Shown: positions 24,243-32,937, numbered from the stretch's first letter. The stretch is DNA of 64,000 bases from Ga0077555 sp041397775 (GCA_041397775.1 JAWKWB010000003.1:1-64000), one strand, 5' to 3'. The notes: generated by a model from the letters alone, not told the origin. A program made the numbers and translations.

Positions 24243-24742
24243 CAGCCGATCATCCCATGCGTCCGTTCATGCCCGCCGATACGGTGCGCGTACAGGACCT
24301 CTACGCACAGTCGATCGAGGAACTGACCCAGGACGAGTACGACGAGGATCAACGCCTCGCCTGGATGTCGGGCGCCGCGGACGGGCCGGCGTTCGCCCGG
24401 CGGCTGATGCAGAACGTGACGCTGCTCGTCGAGCGGGACGGGGAACTGCTCGGCTTTGCCAGCCTCAAGGACAACAGCGTCGTCGATTTTCTCTACGTGC
24501 ACCCTTACGCCGTGGGCGAGGGCGTGGCGACGACCTTGATGGACGCGCTCGAAAAGCTCGCCAAGGCGCGCGGCGCGACGGCCTTGACGGCCGACGTCAG
24601 CGATACGGCCTACGACGTGTTCCTGGGGCGCGGCTTCGAGCCCGTCCAGCGCAACAACGTGCCTGTCGGCGACGTGTGGCTGAGCAATACCACCATGCGC
24701 AAGCCGCTGGCCGCGCCTGCGGAGAAGGACGCAAAGCCATGA
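24239..24742 (+). CDS. GNAT-family N-acetyltransferase
   Basis: A 167-residue acetyltransferase-like protein: RPFMPADTVRVQDLYAQSIEE at the front, VVDFLYVHPYAVGEGVATTLM as the acetyl-CoA-binding region and VFLGRGFEPVQRNNV near the end. The substrate is unknown. The ATG overlaps the GFA stop, and the end (KDAKP) overlaps the next small gene's ATG, giving three ATGA junctions in this run. Confidence 0.85.
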   Translation: MTADHPMRPFMPADTVRVQDLYAQSIEELTQDEYDEDQRLAWMSGAADGPAFARRLMQNVTLLVERDGELLGFASLKDNSVVDFLYVHPYAVGEGVATTLMDALEKLAKARGATALTADVSDTAYDVFLGRGFEPVQRNNVPVGDVWLSNTTMRKPLAAPAEKDAKP

Positions 24743-24852
24743 AGCCGCCCGAGACTCCTTTCCCGAGGCACTGGCTGTTCTACATCGTGATCAAGCTCGC
24801 GATCCTCGCAGTCGCTGTCGCATTCAGCCTGAAATTCGTCGGTCTCTGGTGA
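24739..24852 (+). CDS. Small single-pass membrane protein, 37 residues
   Basis: A short gene whose ATG overlaps the GNAT stop (ATGA) and which ends four bases before the cimA ATG. It reads MKPPETPFPRHWLFYIVIK, then a hydrophobic helix LAILAVAVAFSLKFVGLW. The N-terminus is polar and Pro-rich with one transmembrane segment. The exact fit between coupled neighbours strongly argues that it is translated. I do not recognise a family. Confidence 0.65.
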   Translation: MKPPETPFPRHWLFYIVIKLAILAVAVAFSLKFVGLW

Positions 24853-24856
24853 ACCC

Positions 24857-26470
24857 ATGACACAACGTGAGCGCCTCTATCTCTTCGACACGACGTTGCG
24901 CGATGGCGCGCAGACGCAGGGCGTCGACTTCTCAGTGGCCGACAAGCGCCGCATCGCGGGCATGCTGGACGACCTGGGCATCGATTACGTCGAGGGCGGC
25001 TATCCCGGTGCCAACGACACCGACACGGCGTTCTTCGCGGAACGGCCGCCCCTGAAGCGTGCCCGCTTCACCGCGTTCGGCATGACGAAGCGCGCCGGTC
25101 GCTCCGTGGCCAACGATCCGGGGTTCCAGGGGGTCCTGCAAGCGCCCGTCGAGGCGGTCTGCCTCGTCGCCAAGGCCTGGGATTATCATGTCCGCGTCGC
25201 CCTGGAGATCACCAACGAGGAGAACGTGCGCGGCGTTGCAGAGAGCGTGCAGGCGGTCGTGGAAGCCGGCAAGGAATCCATGATCGACTGCGAGCACTTC
25301 TTCGACGGCTACAAGGCGGATCGCGCCTTTGCCCTCGAGGTCGCGCGCACGGCCTACGAGAACGGCGCGCGGTGGGTGGTGCTCTGCGACACCAACGGCG
25401 GCACGCTGCCGCACGAGATCGAGGCCATCGTCAAGGACGTGACGAGCGTCGTGCCGGGTTCGCACCTGGGCATCCACACGCACAACGACACAGAGCAGGC
25501 CGTCGCCAATACGCTGGCTGCGGTTCGCGCGGGCTGCCGGCAGATCCAGGGCACGCTCAACGGGCTCGGCGAGCGCTGCGGCAACGCCAATCTCACATCG
25601 ATCATCCCGACGTTGCTGCTGAAGCCGGACCTTGCGGAGCGCTTCGAGATCGGTGTCAGCGCCAAGGCCCTGCGCAAGCTCACGCAGACGAGCCGCGTGC
25701 TCGACGAGATCCTCAACCGGGCGCCGAGCCGCCAGGCTCCCTATGTCGGCGAGAGCGCTTTCGTCACGAAGGCGGGCATCCATGCGTCGGCGATCCTCAA
25801 GGAGCCGGAGACCTACGAGCACGTCCCGCCCGAGAGCGTGGGCAACCGCCGCCGGGTGCTCGTCTCCAACCAGGCCGGCAAGTCCAACGTCCTCTCCGAG
25901 CTGGAGCGCTTCGGCATCGAGATCCCCAAGAGCGACGCCCGCGTGGGCAAGCTGCTCGAGGAAGTGAAATCGCGCGAGGCCATGGGCTATGCCTACGAGG
26001 GCGCCGATGCCTCCTTCGAGCTGCTGGCGCGCCGTCTGCTGGGCGAGGTGCCGCACTACTTCAACGTCGACAGCTTCCGCGTCATCGTCGAGAAGCGCCA
26101 CAACGCGCTGGGCAACATGATCACGGTGTCGGAAGCCTCCGTGCGTGTCTTCATCGACGGCGACGCCGACCCGATCTGGTCGGTGGCGGAAGGCAATGGC
26201 CCGGTCAACGCGCTGGACAGCGCATTGCGCAAGGACCTCGGGCGCTACCAGGACTTCTTGAAGGACGTGGAGTTGGCCGACTTCAAGGTGCGCATCCTGA
26301 CCGGGGGCACGGAAGCGGTGACGCGCGTCCTGGTCGAGAGCCGCGACAAGGCGACCGGTGAGCGCTGGTCGACGGTGGGGGTGTCGCCGAACATCGTCGA
26401 TGCGAGCTTCGAGGCGCTGATCGACAGCATCATCTACAAGCTCATGAAATCGGGGGCGCAGGCCGCGTGA
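24857..26470 (+). CDS. cimA: (R)-citramalate synthase
   Basis: A 537-residue DRE-TIM/HMGL-like acyltransferase condensing pyruvate with acetyl-CoA to citramalate, the entry to threonine-independent isoleucine synthesis. It begins YLFDTTLRDGAQTQGVDFS, has HTHNDTEQAVANTLAAVRAG as the metal-binding histidines and GTLNGLGERCGNANL. A C-terminal LeuA-type allosteric domain follows (about residues 390-530). The two-domain length and QTQGVDFS opening fit the long citramalate synthase class (often annotated cimA or as 2-isopropylmalate synthase/homocitrate synthase family protein). It is last in the cysS operon and converges on the DUF2939 gene nine bases away. Confidence 0.92.
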   Translation: MTQRERLYLFDTTLRDGAQTQGVDFSVADKRRIAGMLDDLGIDYVEGGYPGANDTDTAFFAERPPLKRARFTAFGMTKRAGRSVANDPGFQGVLQAPVEAVCLVAKAWDYHVRVALEITNEENVRGVAESVQAVVEAGKESMIDCEHFFDGYKADRAFALEVARTAYENGARWVVLCDTNGGTLPHEIEAIVKDVTSVVPGSHLGIHTHNDTEQAVANTLAAVRAGCRQIQGTLNGLGERCGNANLTSIIPTLLLKPDLAERFEIGVSAKALRKLTQTSRVLDEILNRAPSRQAPYVGESAFVTKAGIHASAILKEPETYEHVPPESVGNRRRVLVSNQAGKSNVLSELERFGIEIPKSDARVGKLLEEVKSREAMGYAYEGADASFELLARRLLGEVPHYFNVDSFRVIVEKRHNALGNMITVSEASVRVFIDGDADPIWSVAEGNGPVNALDSALRKDLGRYQDFLKDVELADFKVRILTGGTEAVTRVLVESRDKATGERWSTVGVSPNIVDASFEALIDSIIYKLMKSGAQAA

Positions 26471-26479
26471 GCGTCGTCC

Positions 26480-27136
26480 TTACGCTGGTGGCATGGCGGC
26501 GGGCGGCGCGGTGGTCGCGCCGGACGCTGCGGTGCGTGTGACGCGCACCTCGGTCAGAACCCAGGTGAGGCGGCGCAATTCGAGCGTCGCGTGCCACAGC
26601 CGCGTAGGGGCGTGGCGATCACGGATGGCGAGTTCCAGGCGATGGGGGGCGGCGATCGCGATGCGCTCCAGCCGGCGGACCAGTTCCAAGGTGCGATCGA
26701 TGCCGGTGTCGGCCAGCCATGTTCCTTCCAGCGGCGTTGCCGGGGTGTTCAGGCCCAGGCGTGGGCGGATGCTGTCGCGCCAGGTCTGCCGCATCGACCA
26801 CAGGCGCGGCGCGCGCTCGGCCGTGACGTAGCGGTCGATCAGGGGATCCGTGACGTACGGCAGGGCGGCGGCCTTGATGCGCTGCCACAGCCCGCGGGGG
26901 GCGGCTTCAGTCCCGGCCTGGGCCGATACTTCTTCCAGGAATTGCCGTGTCTCGCCCGAGGCGCCGCGCAGGCTGGCGCGGACGGACGGGAAGTCGATGC
27001 GGCGCTCGAGCGTGGCGGTATCGGCGGCGACGAGCGCGGTCCGCACCTCGATCATGGCGCGCAGCGCACTCGCCGGGTAGGCGAGCAGGCCGATGGCCGC
27101 GACGAGGATGGTCAGGGCTGCGAGTCTACGCTTCAT
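26480..27136 (-). CDS. DUF2939 family protein
   Basis: A 218-residue protein starting MKRRLAALTILVAAIGLLAYPA, a signal anchor, followed by the DUF2939 hallmark in which alternating charged and hydrophobic residues form a helix (ALRAMIEVRTALVAADTATLERRIDFPSVR). The function is unknown; such proteins are exported or inner-membrane anchored. Upstream in-frame codons were not used because the hydrophobic segment should be near the N-terminus. Confidence 0.78.
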   Translation of the reverse strand: MKRRLAALTILVAAIGLLAYPASALRAMIEVRTALVAADTATLERRIDFPSVRASLRGASGETRQFLEEVSAQAGTEAAPRGLWQRIKAAALPYVTDPLIDRYVTAERAPRLWSMRQTWRDSIRPRLGLNTPATPLEGTWLADTGIDRTLELVRRLERIAIAAPHRLELAIRDRHAPTRLWHATLELRRLTWVLTEVRVTRTAASGATTAPPAAMPPA

Positions 27137-27451
27137 GCGGGGGTGCGGGGTCCTGTTCAGCCATCTTGCGGATGGGGCGGTAATCCTACGCTGCCGTGTC
27201 GATACGCTGCGCGTGCGGCGATTCGTGCGTTCGTACATTGCCGAAGTAGAAACTGAATTTGTCCGAAATCGAGCGGTATCCGCGAAAGGCGGGGATTTAT
27301 CCGGCCCAGGTACCGAGGCTGTGTCGGGGGCGGTGTGTCGTGCGGTCTGATCGTTGTTCACGAAAATTTGCCCTGGTCGTTATTTGCCTTTGCGGGGCGT
27401 TTGCAGCATTCGTATTGCACGATGTTCAAAATTAGCGACAGGACGACAGCT
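27137..27451. other. Divergent intergenic region
   Basis: About 315 bases between the start of the DUF2939 gene (minus) and the Pro/Ala-rich gene (plus). The right half is AT-richer (for example TTCACGAAAATTTGCC and TTATTTGCC), consistent with promoters for one or both genes, but no clear -35/-10 pair with good spacing stands out. An in-frame ATG at 27422 could start the plus-strand gene earlier. Confidence 0.5.
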
Positions 27452-28114
27452 ATGATGTTCAAGGCAAATGTGATGAAGGGTGCGCTGGTCCTCGCGGTGG
27501 CTGCGGCTGGCGCCATCGGCTACACGGCGTGGCAGCGGCAAGCCGGCAATGCGACGGCGGCGCAGGCCAGCCCGGACCTGATGCGTGCAGCCTCGACCGG
27601 AGGGGCCTCGGGCACGCCGCCGGCCGGGGCGGGTGGCTTGAGCCGCGTTGCCAATCAAGCGCTGGCGACGCCTGGAAATTCCGCCGCCGCGCCAGCGCCC
27701 GTCGTGTTGCCGCCGGCGGGAGCAGCGCCGCGTGCGCAAGTGCAGGCACAAGCCCGGACTGGGGCGACGCCGCCCGCGCAGGTGGCCCAGGCGACGACGC
27801 CACCGGCAACGCCGGCGACGACCCCTGCGGTAACGGCCCCAACTGCAGCGGCGCAGCCTGCGACGCCCGCGGCGAGCACGCCCGACGCGAGCCCCGCTCC
27901 TGCTGCAGCCACCTTGACGCAAGGCGCCGACAGCAGCCCGGCACCGTCCACGACGGCATCGGCGCCGCAGACGCCGACGGGCCCCGCTCTCACCTCGGAT
28001 GCGCCAGCACCGCAGACCGCAGAGCGCAGCCTCGTGCCGACGTCGGGCAAAGCACCGCAGAGCCGACGCGCGTACAGCCGCGTGCGCTACGAGCGGCCCG
28101 AGATTTGCAACTGA
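27452..28114 (+). CDS. Membrane-anchored Pro/Ala/Thr-rich protein
   Basis: A 220-residue low-complexity protein. The N-terminus MMFKANVMKGALVLAVAAAGAIGYTAW is a single hydrophobic anchor or signal. The rest is Ala/Pro/Thr/Gln-rich and disordered, ending in a basic patch (QSRRAYSRVRYERPEICN). It contains the short motif TLTQGAD, matched by TLTRGAD in the linker of the next gene's product. It precedes the OmpA-family gene by 56 bases on the same strand. The function is unknown; an extended periplasmic spacer is a fair guess. Confidence 0.65.
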   Translation: MMFKANVMKGALVLAVAAAGAIGYTAWQRQAGNATAAQASPDLMRAASTGGASGTPPAGAGGLSRVANQALATPGNSAAAPAPVVLPPAGAAPRAQVQAQARTGATPPAQVAQATTPPATPATTPAVTAPTAAAQPATPAASTPDASPAPAAATLTQGADSSPAPSTTASAPQTPTGPALTSDAPAPQTAERSLVPTSGKAPQSRRAYSRVRYERPEICN

Positions 28115-28170
28115 AGTCGGCTACGGATAACGTAAGCGGAACTTGGCCACGCCTTTTTCGAGGAACGCCA

Positions 28171-29286
28171 ATGATGAAAACCAAGCTCACTCTTGTCGTT
28201 GGAACGGTTGCCTTCGTGGCCGCCACGCACCCCGGCTTCGCGCAGACTCGCGAGGCGACGACGAAGGAGCTTCTGGGGCGCGCGCAATCGCAATCGGGCA
28301 AGCGTGCGGTCGAGGATCTGATCGACAAGCTGCGCGGCGCCCGCCAGGGCGGCGCTGCGGCGCCGTCCGCAGCCGGCGCAGCGGCAGCCACTCCGGCGCC
28401 AGGGCCACAGGTGGCGACCCCGCCCTCCCAGACACCGTCCTCCCAGACCCCAGCGGCTGCGCCCGCGCCGATGCTCGCGGCGCCGGCCGTCGCGGCGCCA
28501 CCGCCGGGTGCTGCCCCGCAGCCTGCTGCCGGTCCTGCTGTGCCAGCGGCGGTGGCGACGCCCGCGCCGCCGCCCGCGTCCGCGCCAGGAAGCGACGCGG
28601 GCGCAAGGCCGGCAACCGAGGCAGCACCGGCAACACCGGCAACGGCGGTGGTCGCGCCTCGCACGCCCGGGCCCGCCGTCCGCGCCATCTCGCAGCCCTC
28701 GGTGCCAGCGGTGGATGAGACCACGCAGACGCCGACGTTGACCCGAGGGGCGGACGATCCGCAGACGCCGCCGCCTGCGCCGGACGCCGCGCCCGTGCAG
28801 TCCGTGTCCGGATCGCCACCCGTCGTCGTGCGTCCCACGGTGAAGTCGATCATCTCCCGGCCGTTCGCCTCGGACACGGAGATGGCGAAGGCGCCGGAGA
28901 CGGCGGAAAAGCTGAACCTGCCGCGCGCCGACGTGGAGGTGCTGTTCGATCTCGATTCGGCTGCCGTGACCGCCCTGGCAAAAGTCTCCCTCGATCAGCT
29001 CGGCGCGGCGCTCACCGATCCGCGGCTGGCGGGGCAGAAGTTCGTCGTCGCCGGGCATACGGACGGCTATGGTCCCGACGGCTACAATGTGGTTCTCTCG
29101 CAGAGGCGTGCGGAAGCCGTGCGTCAGTATATGATCGACACGTTCAAGCTCGATCCGGCGAACCTGATCGCGCGCGGCTTCGGCAAATCGCAGCTGAAGA
29201 ACAAGCGCAACCCGTTCGCCAAGGAGAACAGGCGCGTCCAGATCATCAACTGGACGAGCCAGACGGCTGGCGAGGGCGGGAACTGA
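28171..29286 (+). CDS. OmpA-family peptidoglycan-binding protein with long Ala/Pro linker
   Basis: A 371-residue protein with a signal peptide (MMKTKLTLVVGTVAFVAATHPGFAQ), a short helical segment, about 190 residues of Ala/Pro-rich linker and a C-terminal OmpA domain. The domain has VLFDLDSAAV, VVAGHTDGYG with the peptidoglycan-binding Asp, LSQRRAEAVRQYM and ENRRVQI with the conserved Arg. The usual NxxxGRxxNRRV loop is shorter (NPFAKENRRV). It likely ties the outer envelope to the wall. GAGG lies before the ATG. It sits 108 bases before the kinase gene on the same strand. Confidence 0.87.
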   Translation: MMKTKLTLVVGTVAFVAATHPGFAQTREATTKELLGRAQSQSGKRAVEDLIDKLRGARQGGAAAPSAAGAAAATPAPGPQVATPPSQTPSSQTPAAAPAPMLAAPAVAAPPPGAAPQPAAGPAVPAAVATPAPPPASAPGSDAGARPATEAAPATPATAVVAPRTPGPAVRAISQPSVPAVDETTQTPTLTRGADDPQTPPPAPDAAPVQSVSGSPPVVVRPTVKSIISRPFASDTEMAKAPETAEKLNLPRADVEVLFDLDSAAVTALAKVSLDQLGAALTDPRLAGQKFVVAGHTDGYGPDGYNVVLSQRRAEAVRQYMIDTFKLDPANLIARGFGKSQLKNKRNPFAKENRRVQIINWTSQTAGEGGN

Positions 29287-29394
29287 GGCTATCGCGGTGC
29301 AGCCGCGAGGGATGCGGCTGGACCGACCTCGAGACGAGAAGATGCTCCGCCGCTTCGGCGGGCAGAACAAGGGAGGCTTGCTGGCGTAACAGCG

Positions 29395-30726
29395 ATGGAT
29401 CTTGCAGAGCCTCCGGCCGACGTACCCCTCGAGGATCCCGCGCGGCGCCCGCTGGCGGCGGGCACGATGATCGATCATTACGTCATCCGCTCCGTGCTCG
29501 GAGCGGGGGGCTTCGGCATTACCTACCTCGCGCAGCACGAACTGCTCGGCCGCAACTACGCCATCAAGGAATACATTCCCGACGAGTTCAGCTATCGCGA
29601 GGGCCAGTCGGTCAGATCGACGTCGCACAGCGAGCCGACGTACCGCTGGGGGCTGGAGCGGTTCCTGGCCGAGGCGCGCGCGCTCGCCCGCTTCAAGCAT
29701 CCCTCGATCGTCAACGTCGTGAGTGTCTTCGAGCTCAACGACACCGCCTACATGGTGCTCGACTACGAGCGGGGCCGCGATCTGGGCGTTTGGCTCAAGG
29801 AACTCGGCCGGCCGCCGACCCAGGGCGAGACGGACAGGATCGTGCTGGCGCTTCTCAGCGCGCTCGATGCGGTGCACGAGCATGGCCTGCTGCATCGCGA
29901 CATCGCGCCCGACAACATCCTCATTCGAGACGACGGAACGCCGGTTCTGATCGATTTCGGGTCGGCGCGCGAATCCGTTCGCGGACGCTCCAAGGTCATG
30001 TCGGCGATCGTGAAGCGGGGCTACTCGCCGCCCGAGCAGTACACGAGCCGGCCGGCGTTGCAGGGCGCATGGTCGGATATCTATGCGCTCGCTGCGACGA
30101 TCTACCGGATGCTGTCCGGCGAAATCCCCCTCGATGCGACCGACCGCATGCTCGATGACGATCTCCCCCCTCTCGTCAGCCGGGTGCGCGGTACCTACCG
30201 GCTGAGTTTCATCCGGGCGATAGAGCATGGCTTGCGCCTGCAGAGCCGGGACCGGCCGCAGAGCGTACGCGCCTGGCGCGACGAACTGTTCAGTATCGAG
30301 GATGACGGTGTGGCGGCGCCGGTCGTGGGTGAGGCCGCTCCGCTTGGCGCCGGCTCGGTGTTCTCCGGGGACATCCCCGCCGCGCCGGCCCCGGTCGTGC
30401 CGGCCGACGTGAGCTGGCTCGAAGGCGATGCCGTGGCTCACCCTTCGCTGTCCGTGCCGCCGTGGCATCGCTCGCGACGCGCGCGGCAGATCTATTATGG
30501 CGTGATCGGCCTTCTGGGCGGCGCAGTGGCGGGGGCCCTGTCCAGCATCATCCTGGCGAGCATCGTCGCGGTGAACTGCTCGGCCGATTCCTGCGTGGCG
30601 GCCTACCTGCCGGCCTGCTCGATCGTGGGCGCGCTGCTGGGCGCCGTCGTCGGCGTCAAGGTTTCGGGCATGACGCAGCATGTCGAGCCGTCCATCGACG
30701 ATCTGTCGCGCAACGGCTTGCTGTAG
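29395..30726 (+). CDS. Ser/Thr protein kinase with two C-terminal membrane segments
   Basis: A 443-residue Hanks-type kinase. The Gly loop is VLGAGGFGITYLAQ, the ATP Lys is in YAIKEYIP, the catalytic loop is LLHRDIAPDNILI, then VLIDFGSARE and GYSPPEQYTS, all intact, so it should be active. The kinase domain spans about residues 25-300. A Pro/Ala-rich linker and two hydrophobic helices (IYYGVIGLLGGAVAGALSS.. and YLPACSIVGALLGAVVG) with Cys residues between them follow, placing the kinase in the cytoplasm. The upstream neighbours are envelope proteins. It converges with the cyclase-like gene, with only five bases between stops. Confidence 0.92.
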   Translation: MDLAEPPADVPLEDPARRPLAAGTMIDHYVIRSVLGAGGFGITYLAQHELLGRNYAIKEYIPDEFSYREGQSVRSTSHSEPTYRWGLERFLAEARALARFKHPSIVNVVSVFELNDTAYMVLDYERGRDLGVWLKELGRPPTQGETDRIVLALLSALDAVHEHGLLHRDIAPDNILIRDDGTPVLIDFGSARESVRGRSKVMSAIVKRGYSPPEQYTSRPALQGAWSDIYALAATIYRMLSGEIPLDATDRMLDDDLPPLVSRVRGTYRLSFIRAIEHGLRLQSRDRPQSVRAWRDELFSIEDDGVAAPVVGEAAPLGAGSVFSGDIPAAPAPVVPADVSWLEGDAVAHPSLSVPPWHRSRRARQIYYGVIGLLGGAVAGALSSIILASIVAVNCSADSCVAAYLPACSIVGALLGAVVGVKVSGMTQHVEPSIDDLSRNGLL

Positions 30727-30731
30727 CGGGA

Positions 30732-32465
30732 TCAGCGTGGGGCGCTGACGGGCTGCGAGGGCCTGCGCTCGGCAGAGGCCGACGCGAGGACGTTTGCCGC
30801 CAGATCGCGTCCGCGCGCCACCTCGACGAAGCGGACCGGGTGCGTCTCGCCGTCGATGTCGACCTCGCGGATCTGGCTCGGGTCTGCCTCCCAGCCCGCA
30901 AGTCGCGCGACCTCCGTCGAAACGGCCAACTGCGTCCCATGCTGCCGCGCCTGTTTTTCGAGCGCGATCGCGCTGCGGACAGGGGCCCCCACCACGGTCA
31001 GGTCGACGGCGTCGCCGAAGCCCATGCGGCCCATGATCACCAGGCCCGTCTCCAGACCAGCCGACACCTCTATGGCGCGACCGAGATCGGGCGCCAGCAG
31101 CGCGTTGACATGATCGAGCGCCAGGTCGATGGCGCGCACCGCGCGCAGGGCCTGGCGGCATGCCGTGTCGGGTCCGACACGCTGGCCGAAGACGGCGACC
31201 AGGCCATCGCCGAGAACCTTGTCGACGGTGCCGCCCTGCGAGCGGACAGCCGCGCCGATGGCCGTAAAATACTGGTTCAACAGAAACACGACGTCGTAGG
31301 GCAGCTTGCGCCGGGCCAGCGCGTGATAGTCGCGCATGTTGACGTAGAGCACCGCCAGATGGCGCTCGCTGCCGCTGGCGTCGCTCTCCACCAGGGTGGT
31401 GGCCTGGGGGCCGGTGCTGAGCGGTCGCAGCAGGCGCGTCACGGTGATCGGGTGCTCGGGCCTGATCTGGCAGGCGAGCCGCACGTTGGCCGGCGCGTCG
31501 ATGGCCGCGAGCGTCACGGTCTCGGGGAAGACGGGTGGCGGCAACGCGTCGGCGCCCTCGTCGATGCGCACGCGGCAGGTCGAGCAGCGGGCGCGGCCAC
31601 CGCAAACCGATGCGTGCGGGATGCGGTTCATGCGCGAGATCTCGAGCAGTGTGGAGCCCTTGGGGACCGTCACCGCAGGGCCGCCGGCGAAGGTGATTTT
31701 GACCGTGGAGGCACGCGCGGCATAGACATAGCGATAGGCGAACACGAGAACGAGGAGGCCCAGCACCGCGAGGAAGCCCAGCCGGGTGAGCGCGCGATAC
31801 CAGGCCAGGAGATCGCCGGCCGTGGCGTCGGGCCAGTTCGTCACCTCCTTCACGCGGGCGAAGGCTGCTGGATCCTGGATCAGCTCGGCGACGGACCGGC
31901 CGGCGACCATGAAGCCGCCGAGTGCCGCCAGCGGCACGGCGATGGCGATGAACAGGAGGACGGGCTGCATGGCGCGGTACGGCGCGTGGAGGCGCAGCCA
32001 GTAGTGGATGCCGATGCACCCGTGCAGCCACACCAGCACGAGCAGCGTACTCTGCAGGATGGGCTGGTTGGGCCATAGGCGGGCGAGTTCGTAGAGATAG
32101 TTGTCGTTGACGCCGAAGAACTGGCTGGCGATGCGCGTATTGACGATGTGCGGCAGCAACAGGAAGGGAATGAGGACGCCAAGGCCGATCTGGGCCAGCT
32201 CCCACCATGGCAGCGACAAGGTCCGGCGCGACGCGATCTTCCAGACGCCGAGTGCCATGTGGACGACCAGGGCGAGGCCGAACACGATCGTGCCGGGCAG
32301 GGAGCGAATGACCACGCGCCGCCACTGGTCGACGTCGTCCATGAACTGGGGCGAGTAGAGCCCGATGGCGGTGTTGAGGAAATGCGCTGCTGCGAAAATG
32401 AAGAGCAGGAGCCCGGAGATGAGCCGGAGGCGCTGGAGAAGATCGCCGCGAGCCAGAATGTGCAT
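30732..32465 (-). CDS. CyaC-like protein: six membrane helices, 2Fe-2S domain and degenerate class III cyclase domain
   Basis: A 577-residue chimeric protein. About six helices occupy residues 10-260, with membrane histidines in AAHFLNT, VVHMALGV, LLPHIVNTR and WLHGCIGIHYW, as in fumarate reductase-type dihaem anchors. A ferredoxin domain follows with VCGGRARCSTCRV and LACQ. The C-terminal 190 residues are a class III nucleotide cyclase fold (LLNQYFTAIG, GGTVDKVLGDGLVAVFG). The overall plan matches the redox-sensing adenylate cyclase CyaC of Sinorhizobium. However, the first metal Asp is Asn (VLYVNMRDY), and the Asn and Arg of the VNxAAR motif are replaced (VGAPVRSAIALE). Catalysis is therefore doubtful. 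AAGGA precedes the start. Confidence 0.85.
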   Translation of the reverse strand: MHILARGDLLQRLRLISGLLLFIFAAAHFLNTAIGLYSPQFMDDVDQWRRVVIRSLPGTIVFGLALVVHMALGVWKIASRRTLSLPWWELAQIGLGVLIPFLLLPHIVNTRIASQFFGVNDNYLYELARLWPNQPILQSTLLVLVWLHGCIGIHYWLRLHAPYRAMQPVLLFIAIAVPLAALGGFMVAGRSVAELIQDPAAFARVKEVTNWPDATAGDLLAWYRALTRLGFLAVLGLLVLVFAYRYVYAARASTVKITFAGGPAVTVPKGSTLLEISRMNRIPHASVCGGRARCSTCRVRIDEGADALPPPVFPETVTLAAIDAPANVRLACQIRPEHPITVTRLLRPLSTGPQATTLVESDASGSERHLAVLYVNMRDYHALARRKLPYDVVFLLNQYFTAIGAAVRSQGGTVDKVLGDGLVAVFGQRVGPDTACRQALRAVRAIDLALDHVNALLAPDLGRAIEVSAGLETGLVIMGRMGFGDAVDLTVVGAPVRSAIALEKQARQHGTQLAVSTEVARLAGWEADPSQIREVDIDGETHPVRFVEVARGRDLAANVLASASAERRPSQPVSAPR

Positions 32466-32790
32466 GAGGAAATATCCTTGATTGCCGCTCGTCGCTGCCG
32501 TCCTCGTGTAGCGCATCTGGCGTTTGGTCGACGACCCAGCCGCGAGTGGGTACCAAACGTCAGACGCGCTACACGAGCGATTATGCGTCGTCGGCGCCGC
32601 ACATGCCAGACCGGACGGTGCACGCGGCCCTTCAAACTCGCGTGCCCCGGCGTGAGTGCAGGCGGCACCCCCCTTAGGCGGCGCGGCGCAATTGCGCAGG
32701 CACGCGGCCATGTCTTGAAGGATGCGCACCCTTGGGATACCAAGAGCCGCATAGGCTTGGATCGCGCTGCGGCGCGCTGGAGAAAACCAG
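32466..32790. other. Divergent region between the CyaC-like gene and the COX4-like/pnt genes
   Basis: 325 bases holding a long hairpin (32503-32577) and a short palindrome CTTGG-GATA-CCAAG (32731-32744) just upstream of the COX4-like gene. Promoters for both directions must lie here or in adjoining genes; no hexamer pair is convincing. Confidence 0.5.
32503..32577. repeat. 26-base imperfect inverted repeat
   Basis: The left arm (32503-32528) and right arm (32552-32577) pair over 26 positions with only two A/G-type mismatches (wobble pairs in one strand's RNA). The loop contains a second small stem ACCCA..TGGGT. This would form a very stable hairpin in the leader of the CyaC-like gene (minus strand, 38-112 bases before its ATG). 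There is no T-tract. It could be a regulatory element, a processing site, or an extragenic palindrome. Confidence 0.7.
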
Positions 32791-32937
32791 ATGAGCATCG
32801 ATACTTCCGACGGCCACGAGGCCATGGACTATCGCGAACACCTTCGTACCTACGAGGGGTTCGTTCGCGGTGCTGTCATCCTGACCGTGCTCTGCGCCGT
32901 GATCCTGCTCGGGATGCTGATTTTCCTCGTGAAATAA
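32791..32937 (+). CDS. aa3-type cytochrome c oxidase subunit IV-like small protein
   Basis: A 48-residue protein: MSIDTSDGHEAMDYREHLRT, then YEGFVRGAVILTVLCAVILL and GMLIFLVK. The MDYxEHxxTYxxF pattern followed by a single transmembrane helix is the COX4_pro_2 family, found as a small subunit of alphaproteobacterial aa3 oxidases. Copies are commonly found next to pntA in this class, as here, 61 bases upstream. No oxidase genes are near. Confidence 0.85.
   Translation: MSIDTSDGHEAMDYREHLRTYEGFVRGAVILTVLCAVILLGMLIFLVK

Noticed and set aside
28087..32556. A 1489-residue minus-strand open frame across the OmpA, kinase and cyclase-like region
   Set aside because: Its composition (Arg-rich, no motifs) and overlap with three clear genes mark it as an antisense shadow.
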